DNA of 64,000 nucleotides from a bacterium (lineage in GTDB: Bacteria; Auribacterota; Auribacteria; Auribacterales; Auribacteraceae): assembly GCA_024233545.1 (NCBI GenBank), contig JACKPL010000006.1, forward strand, positions 62,001-126,000. The letters are read 5' to 3'. Both the position numbers and the translations under genes were made by a program. Each line of letters opens with the position of its first letter. The stretch's first letter is position 1. The notes under the pieces were generated by a model, which ran no database searches, was not told the origin of the DNA, and saw nothing but the letters and a program-made list of their open reading frames with translations. Of this stretch, positions 37,756 through 46,955 are shown one piece after another.

Positions 37756-38655
37756 TTACTGCCGGATTATCCGTGGGACTTGCAATAGTTCGTCTACTTC
37801 TGCAATAGTATTCATATAGTCGATCGCGGAAGTCAAGTATTTATTTTTCAACATCCACTCAAGAACTCCCCTGCTTGTTCCTTTATGAGGGCCGGAGATT
37901 TTTTCCATACCAGAATCGATAAACTGTGCAACAAAGCCAATATCATTTTGAGCGGCTTTAATAAGAACCGGATCAATTTCTTCATGGTTGTCATAGTGAT
38001 ACGCGACAGTCATTTGCTCATACTGCCCATTAGCAATAATTTCATCGCATAATTCCACAACGTTCATATGAACGGTTATGCCAAGATGCCTCACTTTGCC
38101 TTGTTCTTTAAGCTTTTGAAACGCTTCAAAAATAGGCTCATGGTTCACCTGAGTTTTTCGTCTGGTCCCCCAAACTTGAATTATATCGATATAATCCGTA
38201 TTAAGGCGTTTTAAGCTATCGTTAAGTGACGTTTCAAGTTCCTTCACCCGATATTCCTCAAATACTTTCCATTTTGTGGCGACAATTATTTCCTCTCTTC
38301 TGAGTTTGAGTACCTTGCCGAGCGTTCGTTCTGCCTCGCCTTGAGAATACTCAGGGCCGGTTTCGATATAATTGAGCCCTGCGTCCATAGCAAAACTTAA
38401 TACTGACGGATCTTTAAGAATACCGCCGTTCATACCGATTTCGGAAATTTTCAAGCCCGTTTTTCCGAGTTTCCGAAAGTACATCCTTCCTATTTTTTCT
38501 GCAGGATCGGCATCAAATGCGGCAAATACATCTTTCCCGAACAGCATATCTAGTCCGGATAACGCAATGCCGGTTCCCATCAAGCCTAAAATGCCTTGTT
38601 TAATAAATTCGCGGCGTGTTACATCTTCAGAAAAAAAATTTTTGTTGTCTAGCAT
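37756..38655 (-). CDS. Tat-signal aldo/keto reductase
   Basis: A 299-residue oxidoreductase with a twin-arginine signal peptide: VTRREFIKQGILGLMGTGIA at residues 12-31, followed by a hydrophobic stretch and a cleavage-like VFAAF. The TIM-barrel domain shows YFRKLGKTGLKISEIGMNG, IETGPEYSQGEAERTLG with the catalytic Tyr (the usual Asp reads Glu), VATKWKVF with the catalytic Lys and LGITVHMNVVE with the His. Substrate unknown. It should use the TatAC pair at 15.3-16.3 kb. GAGG lies six bases before ATG. Confidence 0.88.
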   Translation of the reverse strand: MLDNKNFFSEDVTRREFIKQGILGLMGTGIALSGLDMLFGKDVFAAFDADPAEKIGRMYFRKLGKTGLKISEIGMNGGILKDPSVLSFAMDAGLNYIETGPEYSQGEAERTLGKVLKLRREEIIVATKWKVFEEYRVKELETSLNDSLKRLNTDYIDIIQVWGTRRKTQVNHEPIFEAFQKLKEQGKVRHLGITVHMNVVELCDEIIANGQYEQMTVAYHYDNHEEIDPVLIKAAQNDIGFVAQFIDSGMEKISGPHKGTSRGVLEWMLKNKYLTSAIDYMNTIAEVDELLQVPRIIRQ

Positions 38656-38889
38656 GAATACCTCTTTTCGCTTCTGAAGTCAATTAAGCGGAATGTTTGA
38701 AATTTCCTTCTATTATATCTAATACAAACAATCAAGCAAATCAATTTATTCGTTACAAATTCTGATAACATTTATATTATTGTCGAGCAATTCACTGTAT
38801 TCTTTACTAGCAAATATGTATTATTTCTGTATAATTGACGTTGAGTAAACGTTATTCTTCATCTGACAAACTCTATCTTACGATATTTT

Positions 38890-39795
38890 ATGCAAACAGA
38901 AGACATAAAAATACTCCCAACTCCCCCTACTTCATTGCGTGATGGAATTCGCATTACTGTTATTTCACTGTGTTTACAAGTTTTTTTTATACTTTCGAAA
39001 GCAATCATCGGTTATTTAGGAAACAGCGCCGCATTACTCGCCGATTCATTTCATTCTGTCTCCGATATGTTTTCCGACATTGCACTGATTGTCGGCCTGC
39101 ATATGGCATCACGCCCGAAGGACAGCACACATCATTACGGACATGGGAAGATTGAAAACTATGTAACTCACATAATCGGGCTGATGATCATTTTTCTCGG
39201 AGGGGCTATTTTCTATCATGCGGTTACTCGAATCATTTGTGCTGTTAAACCTGCCGCGCCTCATGTAATTACCATTATTCCAGCGATCATTTGCATCATA
39301 GCTCAAGAAATGTTGTACAGAGCGACTATTAAGACCGGAAAAAAAATCAAAAGCCGCGGCGTCATTGCCAATGCATGGCACCATCGGTCAGATGCAATGA
39401 CTTCGGTTATTACGCTTATTGGTATCATTTTGACACGCGCTTTTCCGAAATTATACTTTATGGACATCCTCATGGCCGGCATTATCGCCTGTTTTGTCAT
39501 GTCCGTGGGATTCCAATTATTTTGGCAGGCAATCAAAGATATTATCGATACTGCACCCTCTAAAAAAATTTACAATAAGATAGTAACAACAACACAAAAT
39601 GTTAAAGGAGTTGTGAATGTCCATAATGTTCGGGCACGCTACTATAGCAGTTATATCTTTCTAGATGCGCATGTTAAAGTCGACCCTGCAATAAGCGTTA
39701 AAGCAGGGCACGATATAGCACACGCCGTTGTCGATGCGCTCAAAGCCAAAATACCCAGCCTAATCGACGTGGTAATTCATATTGAACCATCATAA
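38890..39795 (+). CDS. cation diffusion facilitator (CDF) metal transporter
   Basis: Inner-membrane metal/proton antiporter (Zn, Fe, Co or Mn) of 301 residues. Six helices; LLADSFHSVSDMFSDIALIVG carries the helix-2 metal site (Asp and His/Asp), and STHHYGHGKIEN follows in the usual loop. NAWHHRSDAMTS is the helix-5 metal site (HxxxD). The cytosolic C-terminal domain (from about 210) ends VIHIEPS, the typical HxEP ending. Ribosome site weak. Divergent from the aldo/keto reductase across a 234-base gap. Confidence 0.94.
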   Translation: MQTEDIKILPTPPTSLRDGIRITVISLCLQVFFILSKAIIGYLGNSAALLADSFHSVSDMFSDIALIVGLHMASRPKDSTHHYGHGKIENYVTHIIGLMIIFLGGAIFYHAVTRIICAVKPAAPHVITIIPAIICIIAQEMLYRATIKTGKKIKSRGVIANAWHHRSDAMTSVITLIGIILTRAFPKLYFMDILMAGIIACFVMSVGFQLFWQAIKDIIDTAPSKKIYNKIVTTTQNVKGVVNVHNVRARYYSSYIFLDAHVKVDPAISVKAGHDIAHAVVDALKAKIPSLIDVVIHIEPS

Positions 39796-39882
39796 TAACA
39801 CTCTCTTTGAAGTGTATCCATCGCACAGCAATACATCAGCCCGGTATTATTAAAACACACATCTCTTTTAAGCAACGTTATA

Positions 39883-40485
39883 TCAAGCCCTTCTTGACAT
39901 ACTATAAAACATCTTGCTTCCCAAGCAATTCCGCTCTAAACCGTTATAAATATGAGTTGGCACATCGACGGAACAAAACCTCATAAATCGTTTCTTATAT
40001 TCGTTTGTTGCTCGGAAATACCGTACACACAATTGATCTAAGATCGGCGATCTTTTTATAAAAGTATATGATTTTGAATTATTTATATAATCGGAGAAAC
40101 TGCTCCATTCATATTCAGACAGCATATCGGTTATCCCCGATAAATACGGTAACGCATGAATATATAATGTCAATTCAGCCGCAAAAAAATTTTTTTCAAC
40201 GGCTGTATATTCCGTTCGCCACAACACTTTATCGGGCCGTGGCGAATTCACACCATGACGGCTGTATTGCTGATGAAGGTACCGGACACACATTCCAAGA
40301 TTTTTTTCAGCTACCTCAACCAAAAGATGATAGCTCGTTGGAAGCAAACAATAACAATAGACAGGGCATTCATATCGTACGGAACACTGCTGAACCGTCG
40401 CAAGAAAAGCTTCATAGTCATTATCGGATGAGAAAAGGTTTCCGTTCTGCACATACCCTTTAATATACCATAATACAGTATCCAT
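39883..40485 (-). CDS. REP-associated-type (Y1/HUH) transposase relative, catalytic motif degraded
   Basis: A 200-residue protein with the layout of RAYT/TnpA-REP proteins: KGYVQNGNLFSSDNDYEAFL at the N-terminus, CPVYCYCLLPTSYHLLVEV near residues 40-58, YLHQQYSRHGV, and LYIHALPYLSGITDMLSEYEWSS near residues 107-130. In active enzymes the second block reads NHxH (HUH); here the first His is replaced (SYH, residues 51-53), while a Tyr at 108 remains. It may be inactive or reassigned. I see no flanking insertion-sequence ends or target duplications. It sits alone between a CDF gene and the GlmU-like gene. Confidence 0.72.
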   Translation of the reverse strand: MDTVLWYIKGYVQNGNLFSSDNDYEAFLATVQQCSVRYECPVYCYCLLPTSYHLLVEVAEKNLGMCVRYLHQQYSRHGVNSPRPDKVLWRTEYTAVEKNFFAAELTLYIHALPYLSGITDMLSEYEWSSFSDYINNSKSYTFIKRSPILDQLCVRYFRATNEYKKRFMRFCSVDVPTHIYNGLERNCLGSKMFYSMSRRA

Positions 40486-40622
40486 AGATACTCCATTGCC
40501 TGATTTTAGTTTACGTGTGCCTCAAACGAAAAGATTATTTTTTATTTGAAGTGTACGATATAAAAATATAATATGTGCATTCTGTAAATACAACTAATTA
40601 ACCTAAACGATTATACACTGCC

Positions 40623-42113
40623 ATGGAAAAAAACATACTGCAATACATAAAAAAATTCAACGGTTCGTTCTGTCAAAATGATACGAGTTTATCCATTGTT
40701 CTTGCCGCAGGATTCGGAAAACGCATCAAATCTGAACGGTCGAAAATGCTCCATCATATTTGGGGAAAACCATCGGTTACTCGTGTCGCTGAAGCGGTAA
40801 AAGCAGGGCTTGACAGTCAAAATCAAATTATCGTTGTTGGCATTCAAGCTGAAGAAATCATTGAAACAATTGGACATCATGATAATACCATTTTTGCATA
40901 TCAGGAAAACCCACAAGGCACTGGGCACGCTACAAAAATAGCCCTCGAACAAATGAAAAATGCCGATCATATCGACAGTGTTTACATTTTTCCCGGCGAT
41001 ATGGGGCTGATCCGTTCATCAGTGGTTAAACAAATCAAAAGCGATTTTCTCAAATCCGATTACGACATGATTATTCTCACCGGACATTATACCGGTATAC
41101 CCGAAGATAATTATTACGGGCGAGTAATCCGAGTTCCTGAAAGAGATATCACCGGAAATACTTCTTCTTTTACTGGTGAAGTGATTGCAATTATGGAATT
41201 TAAAGACATTCTTAATGTCAACCATTCTACCGGCCACACATTTCATCATAAGGGGCATTCGTTTAACCTTTCACGGCAAGAATTGCTGGAAATTCCTGAG
41301 TTCAACGCCGGTGTATATGCTTTTAAGAAAACCCCGTTAATGGAAAATATTTCCAAGATTAACACACATAACATACAAAGCGAGATGTATTTAACCGACC
41401 TTGTAAGCATTTTTAACGAAACAGGCTACAAAGTCGGTATATCACCAGCCACTAACAATACCGCTATCATGGGATTTAATAACAAAAGCGTTTTGTATAC
41501 TATGCAAACTATTGCACAGCAACAAGTTTATGACCTTTTAAAAGATATTATTACAATCGTTGACGGGGACGATTTTTTTATCGCCGATGACGTTGTACAA
41601 CGCATTATCGAACTTGATAATAATGGCGAAGCAAAAGATATTGTCATCGGCAGAGGAGCATACCTCGGACAAGATGTACACATCAAAAAAGGTGTAAATA
41701 TTGACAGCAATGCACGCATTGAAGGACATGTATTTATTGATGAAGGGACTTATATCGGGTCAGGATGTTCTATGAATACCTACCCCGGACAGAAAATTAT
41801 CATTGGAAAAAACTGTAACCTATTGACAGGAACTGTCATCAGAGGCAATATGACTATCGGCAACAACGTCAATATCGAATCGGGTGTTCGAATTACCGGC
41901 AGTAATGAATTTCCTGTAACCATTGAGGATAACGTACTCATCAAAGGCATTACCTATATATTCGGCTCATATATTGAAAAAGATATTGAAATCGAGCATT
42001 CGGTTATCAAAAAGAAACGTGTCGAAAGAATATGTAATAAAGACGGCTCAATAAAACCAATCCGTTATTGTATCCCTTTGCCGGAAGGATTAGATTCTCT
42101 TGTGAATCTTTAA
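40623..42113 (+). CDS. glmU: GlmU-family UTP-dependent nucleotidyltransferase with left-handed beta-helix
   Basis: A 496-residue protein. The N-terminal uridyltransferase domain is clearly GlmU-like: SIVLAAGFGKRIKSERSKML, ENPQGTGHATKIALEQM, FPGDMGLIRSS, YYGRVIR, FNAGVYAF and EMYLTDLV. It carries a His-rich insert (HSTGHTFHHKGHSF, near residue 210). The C-terminal hexapeptide-repeat region (from about 340) is short, and the acetyltransferase motifs of GlmU (HLxYxGD and NYDG) are not visible, so only UDP-GlcNAc formation, or use of another sugar phosphate, is supported. It starts at 40623 with weak ribosome site. Convergent with coaX, four-base overlap. Confidence 0.78.
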   Translation: MEKNILQYIKKFNGSFCQNDTSLSIVLAAGFGKRIKSERSKMLHHIWGKPSVTRVAEAVKAGLDSQNQIIVVGIQAEEIIETIGHHDNTIFAYQENPQGTGHATKIALEQMKNADHIDSVYIFPGDMGLIRSSVVKQIKSDFLKSDYDMIILTGHYTGIPEDNYYGRVIRVPERDITGNTSSFTGEVIAIMEFKDILNVNHSTGHTFHHKGHSFNLSRQELLEIPEFNAGVYAFKKTPLMENISKINTHNIQSEMYLTDLVSIFNETGYKVGISPATNNTAIMGFNNKSVLYTMQTIAQQQVYDLLKDIITIVDGDDFFIADDVVQRIIELDNNGEAKDIVIGRGAYLGQDVHIKKGVNIDSNARIEGHVFIDEGTYIGSGCSMNTYPGQKIIIGKNCNLLTGTVIRGNMTIGNNVNIESGVRITGSNEFPVTIEDNVLIKGITYIFGSYIEKDIEIEHSVIKKKRVERICNKDGSIKPIRYCIPLPEGLDSLVNL

Positions 42114-42880
42114 AAATTATGATTTTTGATTCGGCAGTAAGCGTCGCCTATACCTCGCAAAGTTAAATCGGGATCAAACGTAATGGTATTTTTCCATTCT
42201 TTATTCCAAACTGAACTCCAGCCTCCGGTGGCAACAACAGACACAGTGTTTGGCGAAAACTCATTCCGTATTTGAGAAATAAGTGCATCAATATAATGAA
42301 GGTAAACACTAAAAATGCCATATTGTATCGACTGAACAGTGGTTTTACCGCGATGGCGGCATAACGGAGAAAGGGAAACTTCCGGCAAAAGCGCCGTATT
42401 AGCATGAAGAGCTCCCGCACTTAATGCAGGACCCGGATAAATCAATCCTCCATCAAATTCACCATTACTATTGATAACATCAATCGTTAAAGCGCTTCCA
42501 ATGTCAATGATTATACCCGGTGGAGTGTATCGAGCAATAAATCCGACTATGTTAACAAACCGGTCAACGCCAAACGATGCGCGAGGAGCATAATCAATTT
42601 TAATCCCTGCATCCATTGAAGAATCAAGTTTGAATACCGGTAACTCAGCCTGCCAAAAACTGGTTATATAATCTTCCAACGGAGTATAGACGCTTGCATA
42701 AACAAACGCTTTAATGCTTGTTTTATGCTCACTATTCGACCACCATTTTTCTATTTCCTCTTTCAGAAAACCGGACGGCTCTTTTCGATTATGCACAATA
42801 TTCTTCTTATAAGAAATTCCGGTTTTATCATAGATTCCAAAATGCACAGCCGAGTTGCCAATATCACAAACAACAATCAT
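42110..42880 (-). CDS. coaX: type III pantothenate kinase
   Basis: ASKHA-fold kinase for the first step of CoA synthesis; 256 residues. It has DIGNSAVHFGIYD at the N-terminus (phosphate loop), FGVDRFVNIVG, IIDIGSALTIDVINSNGEFDGG and VVATGG near the C-terminus. I chose the ATG at 42880, which overlaps the birA stop as ATGA; three codons further upstream is a second in-frame ATG. Co-transcribed with birA and nadC, an operon of cofactor genes. Confidence 0.94.
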   Translation of the reverse strand: MIVVCDIGNSAVHFGIYDKTGISYKKNIVHNRKEPSGFLKEEIEKWWSNSEHKTSIKAFVYASVYTPLEDYITSFWQAELPVFKLDSSMDAGIKIDYAPRASFGVDRFVNIVGFIARYTPPGIIIDIGSALTIDVINSNGEFDGGLIYPGPALSAGALHANTALLPEVSLSPLCRHRGKTTVQSIQYGIFSVYLHYIDALISQIRNEFSPNTVSVVATGGWSSVWNKEWKNTITFDPDLTLRGIGDAYCRIKNHNF

Positions 42881-43866
42881 GGACGCCACCCTTCAACAAA
42901 TTCAATATCGCCTGAAACAACCTCAATATTGCCGCCATGTTCACAGTTTATTCTTAAAGCGCCGTTCGGAGAAATATCCATGATAGTTCCTATTCCACTA
43001 CGATTCCCGGAAACAAACCGTATTTTCTTTCCTAATGAATTACAATATTCCATCCAAAGTGAAAAGATTAAGTTTATTTCACCCCTCAAGTACAAACAAT
43101 AGTTTTCATCAAGTTTTATAAGCAGTTTCCGAAACAATGCAAGCCGGTCAACCGGTATACCGCTTATACTATACAATGAACTTGCATTGGAGATTTCCGG
43201 AGAAAATTCATTAGGAAGCTGATTAACATTGATTCCAATACCGGTAATAACATATTCACTATTTTTATTCTTAGTTCCGAATTCTGTAAGAATGCCACAG
43301 ATTTTTTTACCGTTGAGATATACATCGTTCGGCCATTTGATCAAACAGGAAAAAAAAAGTACTTCATTGATTGCCTGTACAACGCTTACCGCGGCAAGCA
43401 TCGTAAAGGGAAATGTTTCATTGGGATGCAGTCCGTCAGGCTTGAAAATCACCGAACATAAAATGCTCTTTCCTGCTCGCGATTCCCATTTGCGCGCATG
43501 GCGCCCCCTCCCCTGTTGTTGTTGTTCGGCTACGACTACCGTGCCCTGCTGATACCCGCGCCTTGCTATTTCCAACGCACTATCGTTCGTTGAACCGATG
43601 AGATCATAATGCACAAGCTTTTTTCCTACTATACTTACCGGCAAATCATGTATCACGAGTTCTGGATACAATTTATCCGGAAGCGAAACCAAAGATACGC
43701 AATTATTAGAATCATACGTAATTTCATATCCCGATTCAGCAAGTTCTTTCAACAATGATTGAGCATTAGATACCGATGTATACTGCTCTAAAAGTTGATC
43801 TAAGGCAGTGAGCGGCACCGTTTTTTCTGTCCGCAATAACTGTATAATGTGAGATTTTATGGACAT
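42877..43866 (-). CDS. birA: biotin-[acetyl-CoA carboxylase] ligase with HTH domain
   Basis: Bifunctional biotin protein ligase and likely repressor; 329 residues. Residues 5-60 form a winged-helix HTH (IIQLLRTEKTVPLTALDQLL). The ligase part has YDLIGSTNDSALEIA, GRGRHARKWESRAGKSILCS (biotin loop), IKWPNDVYLNGKKICGILTE and VITGIGINVNQ. The C-terminal SH3-like domain follows. Its stop overlaps the coaX start and its start overlaps nadC by 10 bases. Confidence 0.95.
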   Translation of the reverse strand: MSIKSHIIQLLRTEKTVPLTALDQLLEQYTSVSNAQSLLKELAESGYEITYDSNNCVSLVSLPDKLYPELVIHDLPVSIVGKKLVHYDLIGSTNDSALEIARRGYQQGTVVVAEQQQQGRGRHARKWESRAGKSILCSVIFKPDGLHPNETFPFTMLAAVSVVQAINEVLFFSCLIKWPNDVYLNGKKICGILTEFGTKNKNSEYVITGIGINVNQLPNEFSPEISNASSLYSISGIPVDRLALFRKLLIKLDENYCLYLRGEINLIFSLWMEYCNSLGKKIRFVSGNRSGIGTIMDISPNGALRINCEHGGNIEVVSGDIEFVEGWRP

Positions 43867-44717
43867 ATCTCGAAATCCAAAGAAATATCTGCCGATTTCA
43901 CCGAATGGGTAAGCGCACCCACCGAAATCCTATCAACGCCAGTACGTGCAATTGCGCCAACAGTATCAAGGGTAATGCCTCCTGACGCTTCAAGCGTCAC
44001 TTTTTTTCCTACGTAATCCACTGCTTTTTTTAAATCTGTCAAAGAAAAATTATCGAGTAAAATGATATCGGGATGTTCATGAAAAACCATTTTGAGCTGT
44101 TCTAGCGTATCAACTTCAATTTCAATGAGAACACCGGGATATTCACGCCGTGCCCGCATCATTGTGCAATGCAAGGCATCCGGTTCCATAAATGATGCCG
44201 CAATAAAATGGTTATCTTTAAATAAGAATTGATCATATAATCCAAACCGATGGTTTGTACCTCCACCCATCTTTACCGCATATTTTTCCAACATGCGTAA
44301 GCCCGGAGTGGTTTTTCTGGTATCGCAAATTACGGCGGATGTGCCCTCCACAGCTTTGACATAACGTGCTGTAACAGTAGCAATACCTGATAACCGCTGT
44401 AGAAAATTTAGCGCCAATCGTTCTGCCGTAAGAATACTGCGTGCTCTGCCTTCGACACGAGCTAATACTTCACCGCTTTTTCGGAATGTTCCTTCCTGAG
44501 CAATAATCATGGCCTGCAATTGCGGATCAACCTGCCGAAACACTTCGGCTACAACCGGCATTCCCGCTACAACCAAAGGTTCTTTAGCAACAATGGCTCC
44601 GGATACAATGCAACCCTCCGGCACTGAACAGCATGTAGTAATATCGCCGGTTCCGATATCTTCTTCTAATCCTATCTGAACGATACGCCGTAAATACTCT
44701 TGGCTGACTTGTTCCAT
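43857..44717 (-). CDS. nadC: nicotinate-nucleotide pyrophosphorylase (carboxylating)
   Basis: Quinolinate phosphoribosyltransferase in de novo NAD synthesis; 286 residues. Typical blocks: EEDIGTGDITT, LTAERLALNFLQRLSGIAT, DTRKTTPGLRMLEKYAVKMG, GGTNHRFGLYDQFLFKDNH and LEASGGITLDTVGAIARTGV. AGGG lies eight bases before ATG. First gene of nadC-birA-coaX. nadA and nadB are not in the window. Confidence 0.96.
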   Translation of the reverse strand: MEQVSQEYLRRIVQIGLEEDIGTGDITTCCSVPEGCIVSGAIVAKEPLVVAGMPVVAEVFRQVDPQLQAMIIAQEGTFRKSGEVLARVEGRARSILTAERLALNFLQRLSGIATVTARYVKAVEGTSAVICDTRKTTPGLRMLEKYAVKMGGGTNHRFGLYDQFLFKDNHFIAASFMEPDALHCTMMRARREYPGVLIEIEVDTLEQLKMVFHEHPDIILLDNFSLTDLKKAVDYVGKKVTLEASGGITLDTVGAIARTGVDRISVGALTHSVKSADISLDFEICP

Positions 44718-44774
44718 AAAGTTTCCCTTGAAAAATAATGTACTTTCCGTTGTTGTCTGTGTACTATATCACAA

Positions 44775-46169
44775 ATGAATTATTGTAGCAGAACGTATAT
44801 ATGCATGCAAACAGTTAGTAACCTCTACTTTCGTAAAAATTTCCGGACTATAGCGGTTTTATTTCTCTCCGCATGCCCCTCTCTTTATATGCGCATATCG
44901 AATATATTCCTATATAAACCACTTGCCGGATTTGATGCAGTTTGGCACTTGACATACATTACTTATCTTGTAAAGCACGGATCATTACCGTCAGCATATG
45001 CGTTTTTTGAAGCATACCAGCCTCCACTGTATTATTTTATCTGCTCACTTATATGGCGCATGTTTTATGGAATTAGCGCATTGGCCGCAGTAAAAGCGAT
45101 TCAGTCTCTTTCAACTGCCGCTGGGATTATTATCGCGTGGATTGTTCTCCGTGATGTAAAACGCATTCATCCTCAACCATTTGCTTTATTCCTTTGTACA
45201 TTCATGTTTATTGTGTATCTTCCAATGCTCATCTATCTCAGTCCAATGCTCGGCAATGAATTGTTTTCAGCCCTGTTGCTAACGATTGCAATATCTTATC
45301 TGCTCTCTATTCTTCTAAACGCACAATTCAGCATAAAGCAATCGCTGATTCTCGGCTGTTTAAGCGGCACAAGCCTTCTAGTAAAATATACCGGGCTCCT
45401 TTTTTTTATTACTGTTATTATAGTATTGGCATATGTAATGGTTAAGACGCCTTCATTGCGAAAAAAAGCACAGAAATTTTTATTTTGCTATTGTATTATG
45501 ACGTTCTGCATTGCTGGATGGTGGTATCTTCACAACGCCATCCGCTATGAAAATCCTTTAATTAAAGCCAACGACATGAAAAAGTTTTCAGCTGTATATG
45601 ATGCACAGCCACCGGGCAATCATACAATTGAAGATTTCATTTGCTTTGATCTAGATATTATGAAACAACCTGTTCTTGCTATTGATGCAGATTTTGATTC
45701 ATTATGGCAAAAAAATGCTTATGCGAACTACAACAGGGCGTTCAATTCAATACCTGCAGGAACATTCGCAACGGCATGGATTGAAAATCATGGATTATTT
45801 CTCAACTTGACAAAAGAAACGCTTTGGAAAGCCCAACTCGTTTTATTCCTTGCTCTTATTCCTACACTCCTGATTTTTGTCGGGTTTGTGTCGTACTGCA
45901 ATGATTTTATAATTCATCGATCTTTTTTAACATTCACAATATTGACACTACTTTTTGTAAGCGTTGGCGCGTACCTTTATTATAATTATAAATATCCCTA
46001 TTTCTGTCATGTCAAAGCTTTTTTTCTTATGCATCTGCTTATTCCAGTAGGAGTATTTCACGCTAATGGAATATCTTTATTAACATGCAAATGGAACACC
46101 CTGCATATTTTTTTCATACCGTTTTATATTGTTTTTTCGATAATAATAACACTTCTATATTCTCTCTAA
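44775..46169 (+). CDS. GT-C family membrane glycosyltransferase-like protein
   Basis: A 464-residue polytopic protein with about ten helices. The first loop has FDAVWHLTYITYLVKHGSLP, where the Asp and His match the GT-C loop-1 acidic motif, followed by EAYQPPLYYFICSLIW, the QPPLYY block frequent in PMT/ArnT-like enzymes. SLLVKYTGLLF is another helix pattern of this class. The start may be Met11 (44805); neither start has a clear ribosome site. It stands between nadC (divergent) and the DnaJ-PilZ gene. Substrate unknown. Confidence 0.75.
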   Translation: MNYCSRTYICMQTVSNLYFRKNFRTIAVLFLSACPSLYMRISNIFLYKPLAGFDAVWHLTYITYLVKHGSLPSAYAFFEAYQPPLYYFICSLIWRMFYGISALAAVKAIQSLSTAAGIIIAWIVLRDVKRIHPQPFALFLCTFMFIVYLPMLIYLSPMLGNELFSALLLTIAISYLLSILLNAQFSIKQSLILGCLSGTSLLVKYTGLLFFITVIIVLAYVMVKTPSLRKKAQKFLFCYCIMTFCIAGWWYLHNAIRYENPLIKANDMKKFSAVYDAQPPGNHTIEDFICFDLDIMKQPVLAIDADFDSLWQKNAYANYNRAFNSIPAGTFATAWIENHGLFLNLTKETLWKAQLVLFLALIPTLLIFVGFVSYCNDFIIHRSFLTFTILTLLFVSVGAYLYYNYKYPYFCHVKAFFLMHLLIPVGVFHANGISLLTCKWNTLHIFFIPFYIVFSIIITLLYSL

Positions 46170-46268
46170 TATCTTTTTATAGACACATAAGTTATTTATA
46201 ATCAATAAATTATTTTCATAATGCACCGATTAAATACAATGATAAAAACTTAACTGGTTGCTGGAAAA

Positions 46269-46955
46269 ATGAACAAAAATTATTATAAAATTTTACAGGT
46301 TGACCCATCAGCAGAACAAGCAATTATTAAATCCGCTTTTCGGACATTGATGCTTGAACTCAAGAAACATCCCGACTGCGGCGGCGAACATGCAAACGCC
46401 CAGCTTATCAACGAAGCATACGAAGTTTTAAAAAACCCCATATCCCGCAAGGAATATGACAAACAAAATTATTTTGAAATTAGAAATTCGGGAGAACGGT
46501 CAAACTCTGCATACTATATGCGCTGTTACTTTTGCGGAACTATAAACCGTATTTATTTCAATGCGGATCAAAATCAGTTAAAATCTATCTCGTGCGGCAA
46601 ATGCCATTCTCCTTTTTTTTCCCAATCGATGGATATCCATGAAATTCAAAAGGAAAAACGCCGGCACACTCGGTTTAAATGCCAATTCAATATACAATTT
46701 CAAATAGATTACGGCGGCATGTGGTATAATGGAGAATGCATCGACCTTTCAAGCAACGGAATGCGCTTTATTTCGCCTATCCATTTACGCATGGATCAAA
46801 TTATTAAAATAAAATTTAAAAATGACCGAAAATTTCAAGCGATTGCAAAAACAGTCAGATGCATAAAAAAAGCAACGAATTCACAAATGTATTATGAATC
46901 TGCTATAACCTACATCGAAGCTCGATATGAGGCGCCTTCAAATACTCAATCTTAA
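46269..46955 (+). CDS. DnaJ - zinc ribbon - PilZ fusion protein
   Basis: A 228-residue soluble protein in three parts. Residues 1-66 are a J domain: NYYKILQVDPSAEQAIIKSA, the HPD tripeptide at 34-36, and AQLINEAYEVLKNPISRKEYD. Residues 84-115 hold two CxxC pairs (Cys86/89 and Cys109/112), a likely zinc ribbon. Residues 128-222 are a PilZ domain with RRHTR (131-135) and DLSSNG (159-164), the two motifs that bind cyclic di-GMP. It could thus link Hsp70 recruitment to c-di-GMP; that link is inference. No DnaK is nearby. Its end overlaps valS (convergent) by four bases. Confidence 0.88.
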   Translation: MNKNYYKILQVDPSAEQAIIKSAFRTLMLELKKHPDCGGEHANAQLINEAYEVLKNPISRKEYDKQNYFEIRNSGERSNSAYYMRCYFCGTINRIYFNADQNQLKSISCGKCHSPFFSQSMDIHEIQKEKRRHTRFKCQFNIQFQIDYGGMWYNGECIDLSSNGMRFISPIHLRMDQIIKIKFKNDRKFQAIAKTVRCIKKATNSQMYYESAITYIEARYEAPSNTQS

